DNA of 5,786 nt from Desulfobacterales bacterium. Its GTDB lineage: Bacteria; Desulfobacterota; Desulfobacteria; Desulfobacterales; Desulfosalsimonadaceae. Positions within the stretch are counted from its first letter, which is position 1, and every line of letters starts with the position of its first letter. Positions 1-5,343 of the stretch are shown here, in pieces. A program made the position numbers and the translations under genes. Below the pieces are notes generated by a model. The model saw only the letters and a program-made list of their open reading frames with translations. It was not told where the DNA came from and did no database searches. The DNA is taken from contig JAGXLE010000101.1 of the NCBI GenBank assembly GCA_018334855.1, forward strand, positions 1 through 5,786, written 5' to 3'.

Positions 1-1
1 G

Positions 2-283
2 AGAGAGAACGGAATCCATGAACTGGATCCCCTGAAGATTTTAGAGCCCATGATAAGTACAAGATGGTACAATGAAGGCTATGATGCGGGACGCAGGTTC
101 ATCCGCCATGAAGCCGACTATGATGAACTTGCAGCTATTGCCAGGACAGGGGGAATCCCGGCGGGATGGGACATTTTCAGGGCCGAGATACTGAACCGTT
201 ACCTGAGCGTACGTGACTTTGATTTCGCTTCATACGCAGAGGGGTTCAGCCGGGCCTGCATCGAGGTTTTTGAAAATATTTAA
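2..283 (+). CDS. Hypothetical protein, probably truncated by the left edge
   Basis: I do not recognise this protein. The reading frame is open from base 2 to the TAA at 281-283, about 93 residues. The first ATG is at 50 (77 residues) and has no convincing Shine-Dalgarno before it, while the 16 codons upstream read as plausible protein (HELDPLKILEP), so the gene may begin outside the window. If it does not, the start is ATG 50. The product is soluble-looking and rich in acidic and aromatic residues (RWYNEGYDAGRRF, GWDIFRAEILNRYL, SYAEGFSRACIEVF), with no signal peptide, membrane segment or metal motif; its single Cys lies near the C-terminus. Its stop overlaps the stop of the convergent zinc-ribbon gene by 4 nt. 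Confidence is for a real coding region; function is unknown. Confidence 0.6.
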   Translation, partial: RENGIHELDPLKILEPMISTRWYNEGYDAGRRFIRHEADYDELAAIARTGGIPAGWDIFRAEILNRYLSVRDFDFASYAEGFSRACIEVFENI

Positions 284-555
284 ACAGGAGAAGATGCACC
301 TGACAACTGCGCCCTGTATACAGCAAACTGCGGAGATCTTTGAATATAGGACTGCACCCGTTCCAACGCCGGCAAATCCCGGCACACAATCAGGTAGCAG
401 CGGCACCGCCGGCCGCAGTTTTCACAAAAATAATCTTCATCAAGCGGATTCCCGCAGGCACAGAAAGGCTGCATCACCAGCTCCCCCTCTTTGAGACTTG
501 CCTGGTAATGATCCCGGCTGATTGAATTTTTCGTTTTTGTTTCAAAATTGTTCAT
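280..555 (-). CDS. Small cysteine-rich zinc-ribbon protein, function unknown
   Basis: This is a 91-residue protein with seven Cys. Cys32-X-Cys34 and Cys44-X2-Cys47 form a plausible zinc ribbon (CACGNPLDEDYFCENCGRR), followed at once by Cys51-X-Cys53-X4-Cys58. The C-terminal third (about 60-84) looks like a short amphipathic helical region (LPALERVQSYIQRSPQFAVY). The start is well supported: on the minus strand a perfect AGGAGG (562-567) sits 6 nt before the ATG at 553-555. No membrane segment or signal peptide is present, so the protein should be cytoplasmic. The gene is divergent from the Ogr-like zinc-finger gene at 585 and convergent with the gene ending at 283. Metal binding is inferred from Cys spacing; DNA, RNA or protein partners cannot be named. 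Confidence 0.75.
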   Translation of the reverse strand: MNNFETKTKNSISRDHYQASLKEGELVMQPFCACGNPLDEDYFCENCGRRCRCYLIVCRDLPALERVQSYIQRSPQFAVYRAQLSGASSPV

Positions 556-584
556 TGCCTTCCTCCTGGAAAGGATTTTCTATA
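556..584. promoter_or_regulatory. 29-bp divergent spacer carrying two back-to-back ribosome binding sites
   Basis: The gap between two divergent start codons is almost filled by Shine-Dalgarno sequences. On the minus strand AGGAGG (562-567) serves the gene starting at 555. On the plus strand GGAAAGGA (568-575) serves the ATG at 585, with a 9-nt spacer. There is no room for ordinary promoters, so each gene's promoter should lie inside the other's coding region or transcripts should overlap. A TATAAT string at 581-586 overlaps the ATG and has no suitably spaced -35, so it is probably not the promoter. Confidence 0.65.
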
Positions 585-851
585 ATGACAGATAAAAAAG
601 CTCCGTTATGCCCGTACTGCAGCAGCAGAATGAAAAAATGGCGCGTGCCGGAGGGCTCCACCTGGCCGGACGCATTTTTCTATGTGTGCTTCAATGATCA
701 GTGTCCATACTTTACCCGGGGATGGCTGCACATAAGGGAAAATCTGGGAACCACGGCATCTTATCGCTGCCGTTATGACCCCCATGCCGATAAGTATCTG
801 CCCCTGCCGGTCTGGTCAGCGGAAGCACTCAAGGAAAACATTATCGAATGA
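585..851 (+). CDS. Ogr/Delta-like small zinc-finger protein
   Basis: This 88-residue protein has four N-terminal Cys spaced Cys9-X2-Cys12-X22-Cys35-X4-Cys40. That is the spacing of the zinc finger in the phage P2 Ogr / P4 Delta family, small activators that bind DNA and contact RNA polymerase. The following aromatic stretch (FFYVCFNDQCPYFTRGW, 31-47) and the tail ending PLPVWSAEAL are typical of soluble proteins; Cys62 is extra. I chose ATG 585 over the upstream in-frame ATG 522 because GGAAAGGA lies 9 nt before it, the domain starts right after it, and a start at 522 would run into the divergent gene. No P2-like late genes are nearby, so this is probably a host-resident relative. Zinc binding is well supported; transcription activation is inference only. 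Confidence 0.8.
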   Translation: MTDKKAPLCPYCSSRMKKWRVPEGSTWPDAFFYVCFNDQCPYFTRGWLHIRENLGTTASYRCRYDPHADKYLPLPVWSAEALKENIIE

Positions 852-882
852 TCCGGCAGCACGGAAAATCCGGCAAACCCAA

Positions 883-1686
883 TTATTCAATGCCCAGTTC
901 CTTTTTTTTGGCTTCCATTACTGCCGGGCGGACTTTGAGTGCCTGCTGTCCGATAAGACCATATTCCAGCCATCTCATGGCAAATTGATACAGAGCCGTG
1001 TCGTCTGTCCGGATTTTTTCGATTTCCAGGGAGTCGGTTTCAAACCGCTGCAAAAAACTGCTTTCAAACACAAACCGCCTGAACCGGTCCAGATCATAAG
1101 ACGCCATGTAATACATCTGCTGGATTTTTGGATTTTTAATGACCTGATCGCAAAGAAAGGGGTTCCGGGTGATGTTTTTGAAAGGGCTCTCCATTTCAGT
1201 ATAAAGGGGAACTTCCTGTTCTTCCAGCCACTGTTTTACCGTGGTGGTGCGGTTCTCCTGAAATCCCCGGCAAAAAGGCACATTCATTACCGAGTAGTAT
1301 TGTCTGCCGGCTTTTTCGGTCTGGGGACTGATTTCGGGCTGAAGAGGATAAATCCGGCAGGACCATGGCCGGTCCCGGTAAATGCGGCAACCTTGCCGGG
1401 TCAGAAAAGGACAGCTCTTATCCTCATCATCGCTCATTTTCAATGCCGCCACCGGGAAACCTTTCTCGCCTATCCATGTTTTTGTAAAGGCCGGCAGAAA
1501 TTCTTCGGATAAAATGCCGAGCGCGTTTTTCATGCGAAGGATGTCATACGGCGTTAAAAATATGGTTACATCCCGACAGCAGCGCTTATAGCAGGAAAGG
1601 TTCTCATGACAATCAAACCGCAGCGTGTCTTCGGGTTTGAGCACCCTGAGCCCCTGTTTTTCGGAGGTTACGGTAAAGCTGATCAT
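883..1686 (-). CDS. YkgJ-like (CxxCxxCC family) putative zinc/iron-chelating protein
   Basis: The protein has 267 residues. The N-terminal half carries the Cys pattern of the YkgJ/UPF0153 family: Cys26-X5-Cys32-X3-Cys36-Cys37, then Cys92-X7-Cys100-X9-Cys110 within SCPFLTRQGCRIYRDRPWSC, a very characteristic block. Cys139 and Cys179 could add ligands. Family members are annotated as zinc- or iron-chelating from this Cys set; the biochemical role is not established. The C-terminal part (about 145-267) is charged, probably helical and without a recognised motif. The start at 1684-1686 is preceded on the minus strand by GAGGGG, 5 nt upstream. The gene is tail-to-tail with the Ogr-like gene (31 nt between stops, no terminator hairpin seen, only an 8-bp direct repeat ATCCGGCA at 851 and 868). 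Its promoter was not identified with confidence. Confidence 0.88.
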   Translation of the reverse strand: MISFTVTSEKQGLRVLKPEDTLRFDCHENLSCYKRCCRDVTIFLTPYDILRMKNALGILSEEFLPAFTKTWIGEKGFPVAALKMSDDEDKSCPFLTRQGCRIYRDRPWSCRIYPLQPEISPQTEKAGRQYYSVMNVPFCRGFQENRTTTVKQWLEEQEVPLYTEMESPFKNITRNPFLCDQVIKNPKIQQMYYMASYDLDRFRRFVFESSFLQRFETDSLEIEKIRTDDTALYQFAMRWLEYGLIGQQALKVRPAVMEAKKKELGIE

Positions 1687-1835
1687 ATTCGCCCCTCTTT
1701 ATTTTTAAGTGCCTGATAATGTGGTCTGACAAGCTGTTCTGTTATTTGAAACAGGTGCAAGAAAAATACCAGCATTAAAATTATTTTACCGGGCAAAACC
1801 GGAACGTGAAATATAAGTGTTGTCCGGGCCGGAAA

Positions 1836-1853
1836 TGCAGATATTTATCTGCA
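1836..1853. promoter_or_regulatory. Perfect 18-bp dyad, candidate operator
   Basis: TGCAGATA-TT-TATCTGCA is a perfect inverted repeat (8-bp arms, 2-bp centre). It has no T-tract after it on either strand, so it resembles a homodimer binding site more than a terminator. It lies 150 bp before the leftward YkgJ-like start and about 177 bp before the predicted sigma-54 transcript start, so it could serve either gene. The cognate regulator is not in the window. Confidence 0.45.
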
Positions 1854-1874
1854 CAACGAAAATCAGGCAATTCA

Positions 1875-1917
1875 TGCAATTTGCAATTTAATAAATTCAA
1901 ACAATTGCAAACTGCAA
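1875..1917. promoter_or_regulatory. Candidate enhancer (UAS) for a sigma-54 activator: TGCAA array
   Basis: A perfect inverted repeat, TTTGCAATT (1880-1888) and AATTGCAAA (1903-1911), is separated by 14 bp. TGCAA occurs at 1875, 1882, 1906 and 1913, in two pairs each with a 7-bp step. The centre (about 1895) is roughly 127 bp before the predicted transcript start of the NifX-like gene, a usual distance for enhancer-binding activators of sigma-54 promoters. The activator itself is not encoded here; the assignment is inference from symmetry and position. Confidence 0.55.
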
Positions 1918-1995
1918 CTCAGGATTAAGCTCCGATAGGCGGGACCAGAGTTTGTTTGCCTCCACAGGAATAATTTGTTTGTGTCCTATTAAGAT

Positions 1996-2011
1996 TGGCA
2001 CATACATTGCT
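1996..2011 (+). promoter_or_regulatory. Sigma-54 (RpoN) promoter, -24/-12
   Basis: TGGCAC (1996-2001), five bases, then TTGCT (2007-2011) matches the sigma-54 consensus TGGCAC-N5-TTGCW at every defined position, with a T before it as well. The conserved GG and GC are at 1997-1998 and 2009-2010. Transcription should start near 2022, only about 5 nt before the ATG at 2027. The site lies just upstream of the correct start, and a TGCAA array sits at enhancer distance. Confidence 0.88.
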
Positions 2012-2026
2012 TTTACGAAAAATATC

Positions 2027-2386
2027 ATGAAAATTGCAGTCCCACAATGGCAGGGGCGCGTCTCCCCGGTTTTTGACGCATCAGGCAAATTCCTGCTCGT
2101 TGATATTGAAAATGGCAGTGAAATATGCCGGGTTGAAGTTAAAATGATCTACGAGGACCCCCTGAGCCGTGCCAGGCAGCTTGCTTTTCTCGGTGTTGAC
2201 ACTTTGGTATGCGGGGTCATTTCGTCGGTTTTCGCAGCCGCTGTTGTATCTTACGGCATTAAAATTATCGCCTGTACCTGCGGGCTTGTTGACGAAGTAC
2301 TCGAGGCCTTCCTGGATGACCAGTTGTCAGATTCAAGATTCCTGCTGCCGGGCTGTGATAAGCGGCTCCTTGGTATATGGGGGTAA
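2027..2386 (+). CDS. NifX/NifB-type dinitrogenase iron-molybdenum cofactor-domain protein
   Basis: This 119-residue single-domain protein begins MKIAVPQWQGRVSPVFDAS, a typical opening of the NifX/NifB C-terminal-like (Fe-Mo cofactor) family, and continues with the alternating beta/alpha pattern of that fold (LLVDIENG, about 23-30; GVDTLVCGVIS, 56-66; IKIIACTCG, 78-86). Relatives bind or carry metal-sulfur clusters; in sulfate reducers the orange protein (ORP) belongs to this superfamily. Five Cys (34, 62, 83, 85, 110) give possible ligands, notably Cys83-X-Cys85 and GC110. No nif genes are nearby, so nitrogen fixation is not implied. ATG 2027 is chosen over ATG 1952 because the family N-terminus starts there and the sigma-54 promoter lies between the two. 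No Shine-Dalgarno precedes it; the mRNA leader is predicted at about 5 nt. Function beyond cofactor or cluster binding is unknown. Confidence 0.88.
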   Translation: MKIAVPQWQGRVSPVFDASGKFLLVDIENGSEICRVEVKMIYEDPLSRARQLAFLGVDTLVCGVISSVFAAAVVSYGIKIIACTCGLVDEVLEAFLDDQLSDSRFLLPGCDKRLLGIWG

Positions 2387-2410
2387 AATGGCCGGCTTAT
2401 TTTAGTTTTT
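2384..2410. terminator. Possible weak bidirectional terminator between convergent genes
   Basis: TAAAAT (2384-2389) and ATTTTA (2399-2404) pair, extended inward by two G-T wobbles, around a CCGGC loop, and are followed on the plus strand by G and five T (2406-2410). The hairpin spans the stop codons of both convergent genes, which lie 10 nt apart. The stem is AT-rich and weak, so function is uncertain. Confidence 0.3.
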
Positions 2411-3035
2411 CTGCGGCTTCACTAAGCAGGGATTTAAACCGGTCCAGTGTAATAGGACACGGCTGTATAGGAATTCCCATCCAGTCCGAATATTCCAGGA
2501 GATCTTCGGGATGTTCAGCCATATACTGGTCCATATAACCGATTCCGTCCAGCACCCAGGCTCCGCCGGTATGTTTCGGGAAGTTCTCATTGGCAAGCCC
2601 CTTGTCCCATCCGTCAAATACGTCATGCCGGAACTTGATCCATCCGGGTGTCAGCCACAGCACTTTTTCGTCCCCCGCCATTTCATCGCGGTCCTGACTG
2701 CCGGCGAGCATGTCCATGCAGTGGGTGGAGTTTATCCGGATAATGCCGCCGCCCTGCTCGGCAATAATTGTGTCAATGGTACGTGTGGGATCGCTGGAAT
2801 TTACATAACAGAACTTCCCGCCGTAGACGACCAGTATCTTCGCCGACCGGGTCTGAGCTTGTTTTATCTGCTTTACCAGTTGGTTTTCCAATTCGCGCGG
2901 GTTTTCATGCAATCCCGGCCTTGTAAAAAGAATGCGGTCTGCATCCAGAAAACCCTGATCGCGCAGATAATTGAGTTCCATGCTCAAAGTTCCGCAGGAG
3001 ACAATTGCAACATCCTTAAATGAAAATTCACTCAT
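2397..3035 (-). CDS. DUF1638 domain-containing protein
   Basis: The protein has 212 residues and spans the whole DUF1638 family: an N-terminal Cys block (VSCGTLSMELNYL, Cys14), GLHENP (His43), a central VVYGGKFC (Cys76), THCMDMLAGS (His105, Cys106) and LTPGW (128-132). Cys193 is additional. The conserved Cys and His suggest metal or corrinoid-related chemistry; family members are often found near corrinoid methyltransferase genes in methanogens and sulfate reducers, but none is in this window, so the role stays unknown. No signal peptide or membrane segment is seen. The start at 3033-3035 follows a GGGGTGGAG purine stretch on the minus strand. It is convergent with the NifX-like gene and probably monocistronic, with its own sigma-70-like promoter at about 3098-3126. 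Confidence 0.88.
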   Translation of the reverse strand: MSEFSFKDVAIVSCGTLSMELNYLRDQGFLDADRILFTRPGLHENPRELENQLVKQIKQAQTRSAKILVVYGGKFCYVNSSDPTRTIDTIIAEQGGGIIRINSTHCMDMLAGSQDRDEMAGDEKVLWLTPGWIKFRHDVFDGWDKGLANENFPKHTGGAWVLDGIGYMDQYMAEHPEDLLEYSDWMGIPIQPCPITLDRFKSLLSEAAEKLK

Positions 3036-3097
3036 AACTCCACCCCGCCTTTTTTCTTCTCACGTTAAACGCTGATGAGCCTGTAACCGGTTAATTT

Positions 3098-3126
3098 ATT
3101 TTAATTGCCTGCTCCACGCCCTGCAA
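3098..3126 (-). promoter_or_regulatory. Sigma-70-like promoter candidate for the DUF1638 gene
   Basis: Read on the minus strand: TTGCAG (3126-3121), a 17-bp spacer, and TAAAAT (3103-3098). The -10 matches five of six consensus bases and the -35 three of six. It predicts a start near 3091 and a leader of about 55 nt. Confidence 0.42.
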
Positions 3127-3161
3127 ATAACTTTATAACTTTTATCATATTATCCTATTCC

Positions 3162-3178
3162 ATTTTGCTTTGCAAAAT
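3162..3178. repeat. 17-bp dyad ATTTTGC-TTT-GCAAAAT
   Basis: This perfect inverted repeat (7-bp arms, 3-bp loop) lies upstream of the DUF1638 promoter and about 70 bp before the first tRNA promoter candidate. It contains TTGCAA, the core also seen in the array upstream of the NifX-like gene. It could be an operator; the low complexity of the arms makes chance possible. Confidence 0.3.
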
Positions 3179-3245
3179 TTATTCCATAAACAAAAACCCT
3201 CTGGTAACTAAAGACGGCTTGACTTTCTGAAGCCGAAGAATAAGG

Positions 3246-3332
3246 TTGACAATAAACAGCGGATCTTTTATGGAAATAGATTTACAAATAACAGGCGGAC
3301 GACTTAAAGTACAAAATCCATATTCATTTAAT
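3246..3332 (+). promoter_or_regulatory. Promoter candidates for tRNA-Ser
   Basis: Two options exist. A perfect -35 TTGACA (3246-3251) is followed after 17 bp by a poor -10 TATGGA (3269-3274). Alternatively, a poor -35 TTAAAG (3304-3309) lies 17 bp before a good -10 TTTAAT (3327-3332), which would start transcription near 3339, about 9 nt before the mature tRNA and beside a GC-rich stretch of the kind seen at stable-RNA promoters. The sequence does not decide between them. Confidence 0.38.
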
Positions 3333-3347
3333 CTGAAGTGTGCCCGC

Positions 3348-3437
3348 GGAGAGATGACCGAGTGGCTGAAGGTGCACGCCTGGAAAGCGTGTGTGTCTGA
3401 AAAGGCACCGAGGGTTCGAATCCCTCTCTCTCCGCCA
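3348..3437 (+). tRNA. tRNA-Ser (anticodon GGA)
   Basis: The 90-nt cloverleaf is complete. Acceptor GGAGAGA (3348-3354) pairs with TCTCTCC (3427-3433), followed by discriminator G and encoded CCA (3435-3437). The anticodon stem CACGC/GCGTG (3375-3379/3387-3391) is perfect and its loop CTGGAAA carries anticodon GGA at 3382-3384, reading UCC and UCU. A long class II variable arm typical of Ser tRNAs (GTGTCT 3393-3398 with AGGCAC 3403-3408, GAAA loop) is present. The T arm is GAGGG-TTCGAAT-CCCTC (3410-3426). dnaX follows 181 nt downstream. Confidence 0.97.
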
Positions 3438-3618
3438 TCTACCGTATAAAGAACACGGGCACAAATCGATCCAGACCCTTCCTTGCCGTCCGTGCTTCCG
3501 CATATAAACCTGCCTGCCGCCTTCGGAATCCGGTGCAGGGGCTGGATGTAAGCACTTTTTAAGGGCAAATACACAAATGCCCTGATATACATACAGGAAG
3601 GATTGAGAAGAGCTTGCC
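3438..3618 (+). other. Leader between tRNA-Ser and dnaX
   Basis: This 181-nt stretch has no supported gene. It contains a short hairpin (AGGGCA 3562-3567 with TGCCCT 3578-3583, 10-nt loop) with no T-tract directly after it, and ends with the dnaX ribosome binding site GAGAAGAG (3605-3612). In Bacillus the 4.5S/SRP RNA gene sits in the equivalent place; I looked for its conserved GGAAGGAAGCA-type core and did not find it on either strand. No clear -35/-10 pair stands out, so dnaX may be read from the tRNA promoter or from a weak one here. Confidence 0.45.
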
Positions 3619-5343
3619 ATGGCATACCTGGTTTTTGCGCGTAAATACCGGCCCGGACAGTTTGACGGGGTGATCGGCCAGGCCCACATCACCCGCACCC
3701 TGGCCAATGCCGTATCTTCGGGCCGCCTGGCCCATGCTATCCTGTTTTCCGGTCCCCGCGGAACCGGCAAAACCACAGTGGCCCGGATATTGGCAAAGTG
3801 CGTAAACTGCCGAAACGGACCCACCACGACTCCGTGTGACCAGTGCAGGTCCTGCCGGGAAATTACAGCCGGCAACTCTGTTGACGTGTTTGAAATCGAC
3901 GGCGCATCCAACAACAAGGTGGAAAACGTACGTGAGCTGCGGGAAAACGCCAAGTACATGCCTGCTCAAACCCCGTACAAGATCTACATCATAGACGAAG
4001 TCCACATGCTCAGCGATGCGGCCTTTAACGCGCTTTTAAAGATCCTGGAAGAACCCCCGGCACATGTGCTGTTTTTCTTTGCCACCACCGAGCCGAATAA
4101 AATTCCGATAACTATTCTTTCCAGGTGCCAGCGCCACGATTTCAGACGGGTGGAAATCGATGCCATCATAGATCACATGGAAGGCATATGCAGCCAGGAA
4201 AACCTGGAAATCGACAGAAAAGCACTCGGCCTGATCGCCCGGGAAGCAGACGGCAGCATAAGAGACGCCCTCAGCCTGATGGATCAGATTGTGACCTGTT
4301 CCGGCGGTGAAATTACAGAAGAACAGATCACAGACATTCTCGGGATTATTGACCGGCAGATAATCTTTGACGCCGCAGATGCCCTCTTTGGCCGGGACAT
4401 GGAAAAGCTGCTGTCCATATGCGGGCTGCTTTACCGCCAGGGGCGCCACCTGATGCGGTTTTACGCCGAACTGATAGAACATTTCAGAAACCTTCTGGTT
4501 GTAAAAATGGGCGGAAGCGGAAAAGCCCTTACCGGTGTGCCTGCACACGAAAAACAGATCATGGAAAAGCAGGTGGAAGATATTTCCGAACCCTGGTTAA
4601 ACCAAATTTTAAACACCCTGTTTGAAGACGAGTGGAAAATCCGCCAGTCTGTATCGCCCCGGCATGCCATGGAAATGACGTTTTTCAAGCTTTTCCAGAT
4701 ACGGCCTGCAATGTCGATTGACGAGCTGATAGAAAAAATAGACAATCTCAGACAGGGCATCGCCCCGGAGCAACCGGAGCAGAAGGCGGATGCAGAACCC
4801 CAAAAGGCGGAAGCCTCAACAGCAGCAGTCGAACCGGTCGAAACTGCAGAAACCGAGGCGCCGGCATCAGAGCAAGATCCTGCACAGCAGACGCCTCAGC
4901 CGGTACCGGAAGACGACGGGCCCGCTAGTAAAATGCCTGAACCTGCAGCCCCTTTATCCAATCAGGAGACCTGGGAGGCGCTCAAGAGCCGGATTGCCGA
5001 AAAATCTCCCGCCCTGGGGGCATGCCTTTCAGAAGGCGAGCTGAAAAAAATAACAGACGACAGCATAGAAATTGAAATCCTGGCCGCCGGCAATGCAAAC
5101 CTGCTTAACCGGAAAAAAAGCATCGCCAGCCTGGAAAGTATCTGCGGCGAATTTTTCGGAAAACCCATGCGGGTCGGGATAGACATTAAGGAAAAAGAAA
5201 ACAGTCCGCGCAGACAGAAAAAAGAGGCCAGGCATCTGGAAGAAGAAGCCTTAAACCACCCTCTGGTGGATGCGGCGGTTAAAACATTTAACGGCAAAAT
5301 AGTCGATATCAAGATTCTACCCACAGGAGGCAAAACAAAATGA
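3619..5343 (+). CDS. dnaX: DNA polymerase III tau (gamma/tau) subunit
   Basis: This is the clamp-loader ATPase that opens and loads the sliding clamp and, as tau, tethers polymerase cores at the fork. The 574 residues show the opening [16 protein letters not shown], Walker [10 protein letters not shown] (45-53), the DnaX zinc module (Cys64, 73, 76, 79), Walker B IIDEVH (124-129), sensor 1 FATTE (154-158), the SRC arginine finger (Arg169) and sensor 2 GSIRDALS (Arg215). The collar domain reaches about residue 375; a Pro/Glu/Ala-rich linker (about 383-445) leads to a C-terminal domain (WEALKSRI to RVGIDI) and the tail [24 protein letters not shown]. The length is normal for the phylum. GAGAAGAG lies 6 nt before ATG 3619. 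An in-frame E. coli-type slippery A-AAA-AAG is absent, so production of a short gamma form is uncertain. The stop overlaps ybaB by 4 nt. Confidence 0.97.
   Translation: MAYLVFARKYRPGQFDGVIGQAHITRTLANAVSSGRLAHAILFSGPRGTGKTTVARILAKCVNCRNGPTTTPCDQCRSCREITAGNSVDVFEIDGASNNKVENVRELRENAKYMPAQTPYKIYIIDEVHMLSDAAFNALLKILEEPPAHVLFFFATTEPNKIPITILSRCQRHDFRRVEIDAIIDHMEGICSQENLEIDRKALGLIAREADGSIRDALSLMDQIVTCSGGEITEEQITDILGIIDRQIIFDAADALFGRDMEKLLSICGLLYRQGRHLMRFYAELIEHFRNLLVVKMGGSGKALTGVPAHEKQIMEKQVEDISEPWLNQILNTLFEDEWKIRQSVSPRHAMEMTFFKLFQIRPAMSIDELIEKIDNLRQGIAPEQPEQKADAEPQKAEASTAAVEPVETAETEAPASEQDPAQQTPQPVPEDDGPASKMPEPAAPLSNQETWEALKSRIAEKSPALGACLSEGELKKITDDSIEIEILAAGNANLLNRKKSIASLESICGEFFGKPMRVGIDIKEKENSPRRQKKEARHLEEEALNHPLVDAAVKTFNGKIVDIKILPTGGKTK

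Larger units (their letters stand above)
1687..2026. other. 340-bp divergent intergenic region with sigma-54 control architecture
   Basis: This non-coding, AT-richer stretch separates the YkgJ-like gene (leftward) from the NifX-like gene (rightward). From left to right it holds an AT-only palindrome (1776-1788), a short GC palindrome (1823-1833), a perfect 18-bp dyad (1836-1853), a TGCAA array within an inverted repeat (1875-1917), a direct repeat TTTGTTTG (1951 and 1974), and a sigma-54 promoter (1996-2011). A weak leftward -35-like TTGTCA (1727-1732) has no good -10. Open frames crossing it have no support. Confidence 0.7.
3036..3347. other. 312-bp AT-rich divergent spacer between the DUF1638 gene and tRNA-Ser
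   Basis: No credible coding frame is present; open frames here run through the tRNA or lack start signals. The stretch contains a leftward sigma-70-like promoter (3098-3126), a 17-bp dyad (3162-3178), a hairpin with 6-bp arms (CGGCTT 3215-3220, AAGCCG 3230-3235), and rightward promoter candidates for the tRNA (3246-3274 and 3304-3332). Confidence 0.6.

Noticed and set aside
522..584. Upstream in-frame ATG extending the Ogr-like protein by 21 residues
   Set aside because: It lies within the divergent zinc-ribbon gene, has no ribosome binding site, and would put the second ribosome binding site and ATG inside the coding region.
581..586. TATAAT string as a -10 box
   Set aside because: It overlaps the start codon of the gene it would serve and has no -35 at 16-18 bp.
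775..1512. Long plus-strand open frame (245 codons)
   Set aside because: It is antisense to the YkgJ-like gene, whose Cys motifs and ribosome binding site are convincing; the plus-strand product has no recognisable features.
1952..2026. Upstream in-frame ATG extending the NifX-like protein by 25 residues
   Set aside because: The sigma-54 promoter lies inside this extension, and the family's N-terminus begins exactly at the ATG at 2027.
2586..2602. TTGGCA-like string as a second sigma-54 promoter
   Set aside because: The -12 GC is missing and the site lies inside the DUF1638 coding region on the antisense strand.
3215..3235. CGGCTT/AAGCCG hairpin as a terminator
   Set aside because: No gene ends just upstream on either strand and no solid T-tract follows, so there is nothing for it to terminate.
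3348..3437. tRNA-Ser as an integration site for a mobile element
   Set aside because: No integrase and no repeat of the tRNA 3' end is visible; the downstream genes are housekeeping.
3324..3959. Minus-strand open frame across the tRNA and the start of dnaX
   Set aside because: It runs through the complete tRNA-Ser and the conserved DnaX N-terminus, so it is a shadow frame.
5113..5120. AAAAAAAG as an E. coli-type dnaX frameshift site
   Set aside because: The A-AAA-AAG heptamer is in the wrong frame here and lies near the C-terminus, far past the collar domain.
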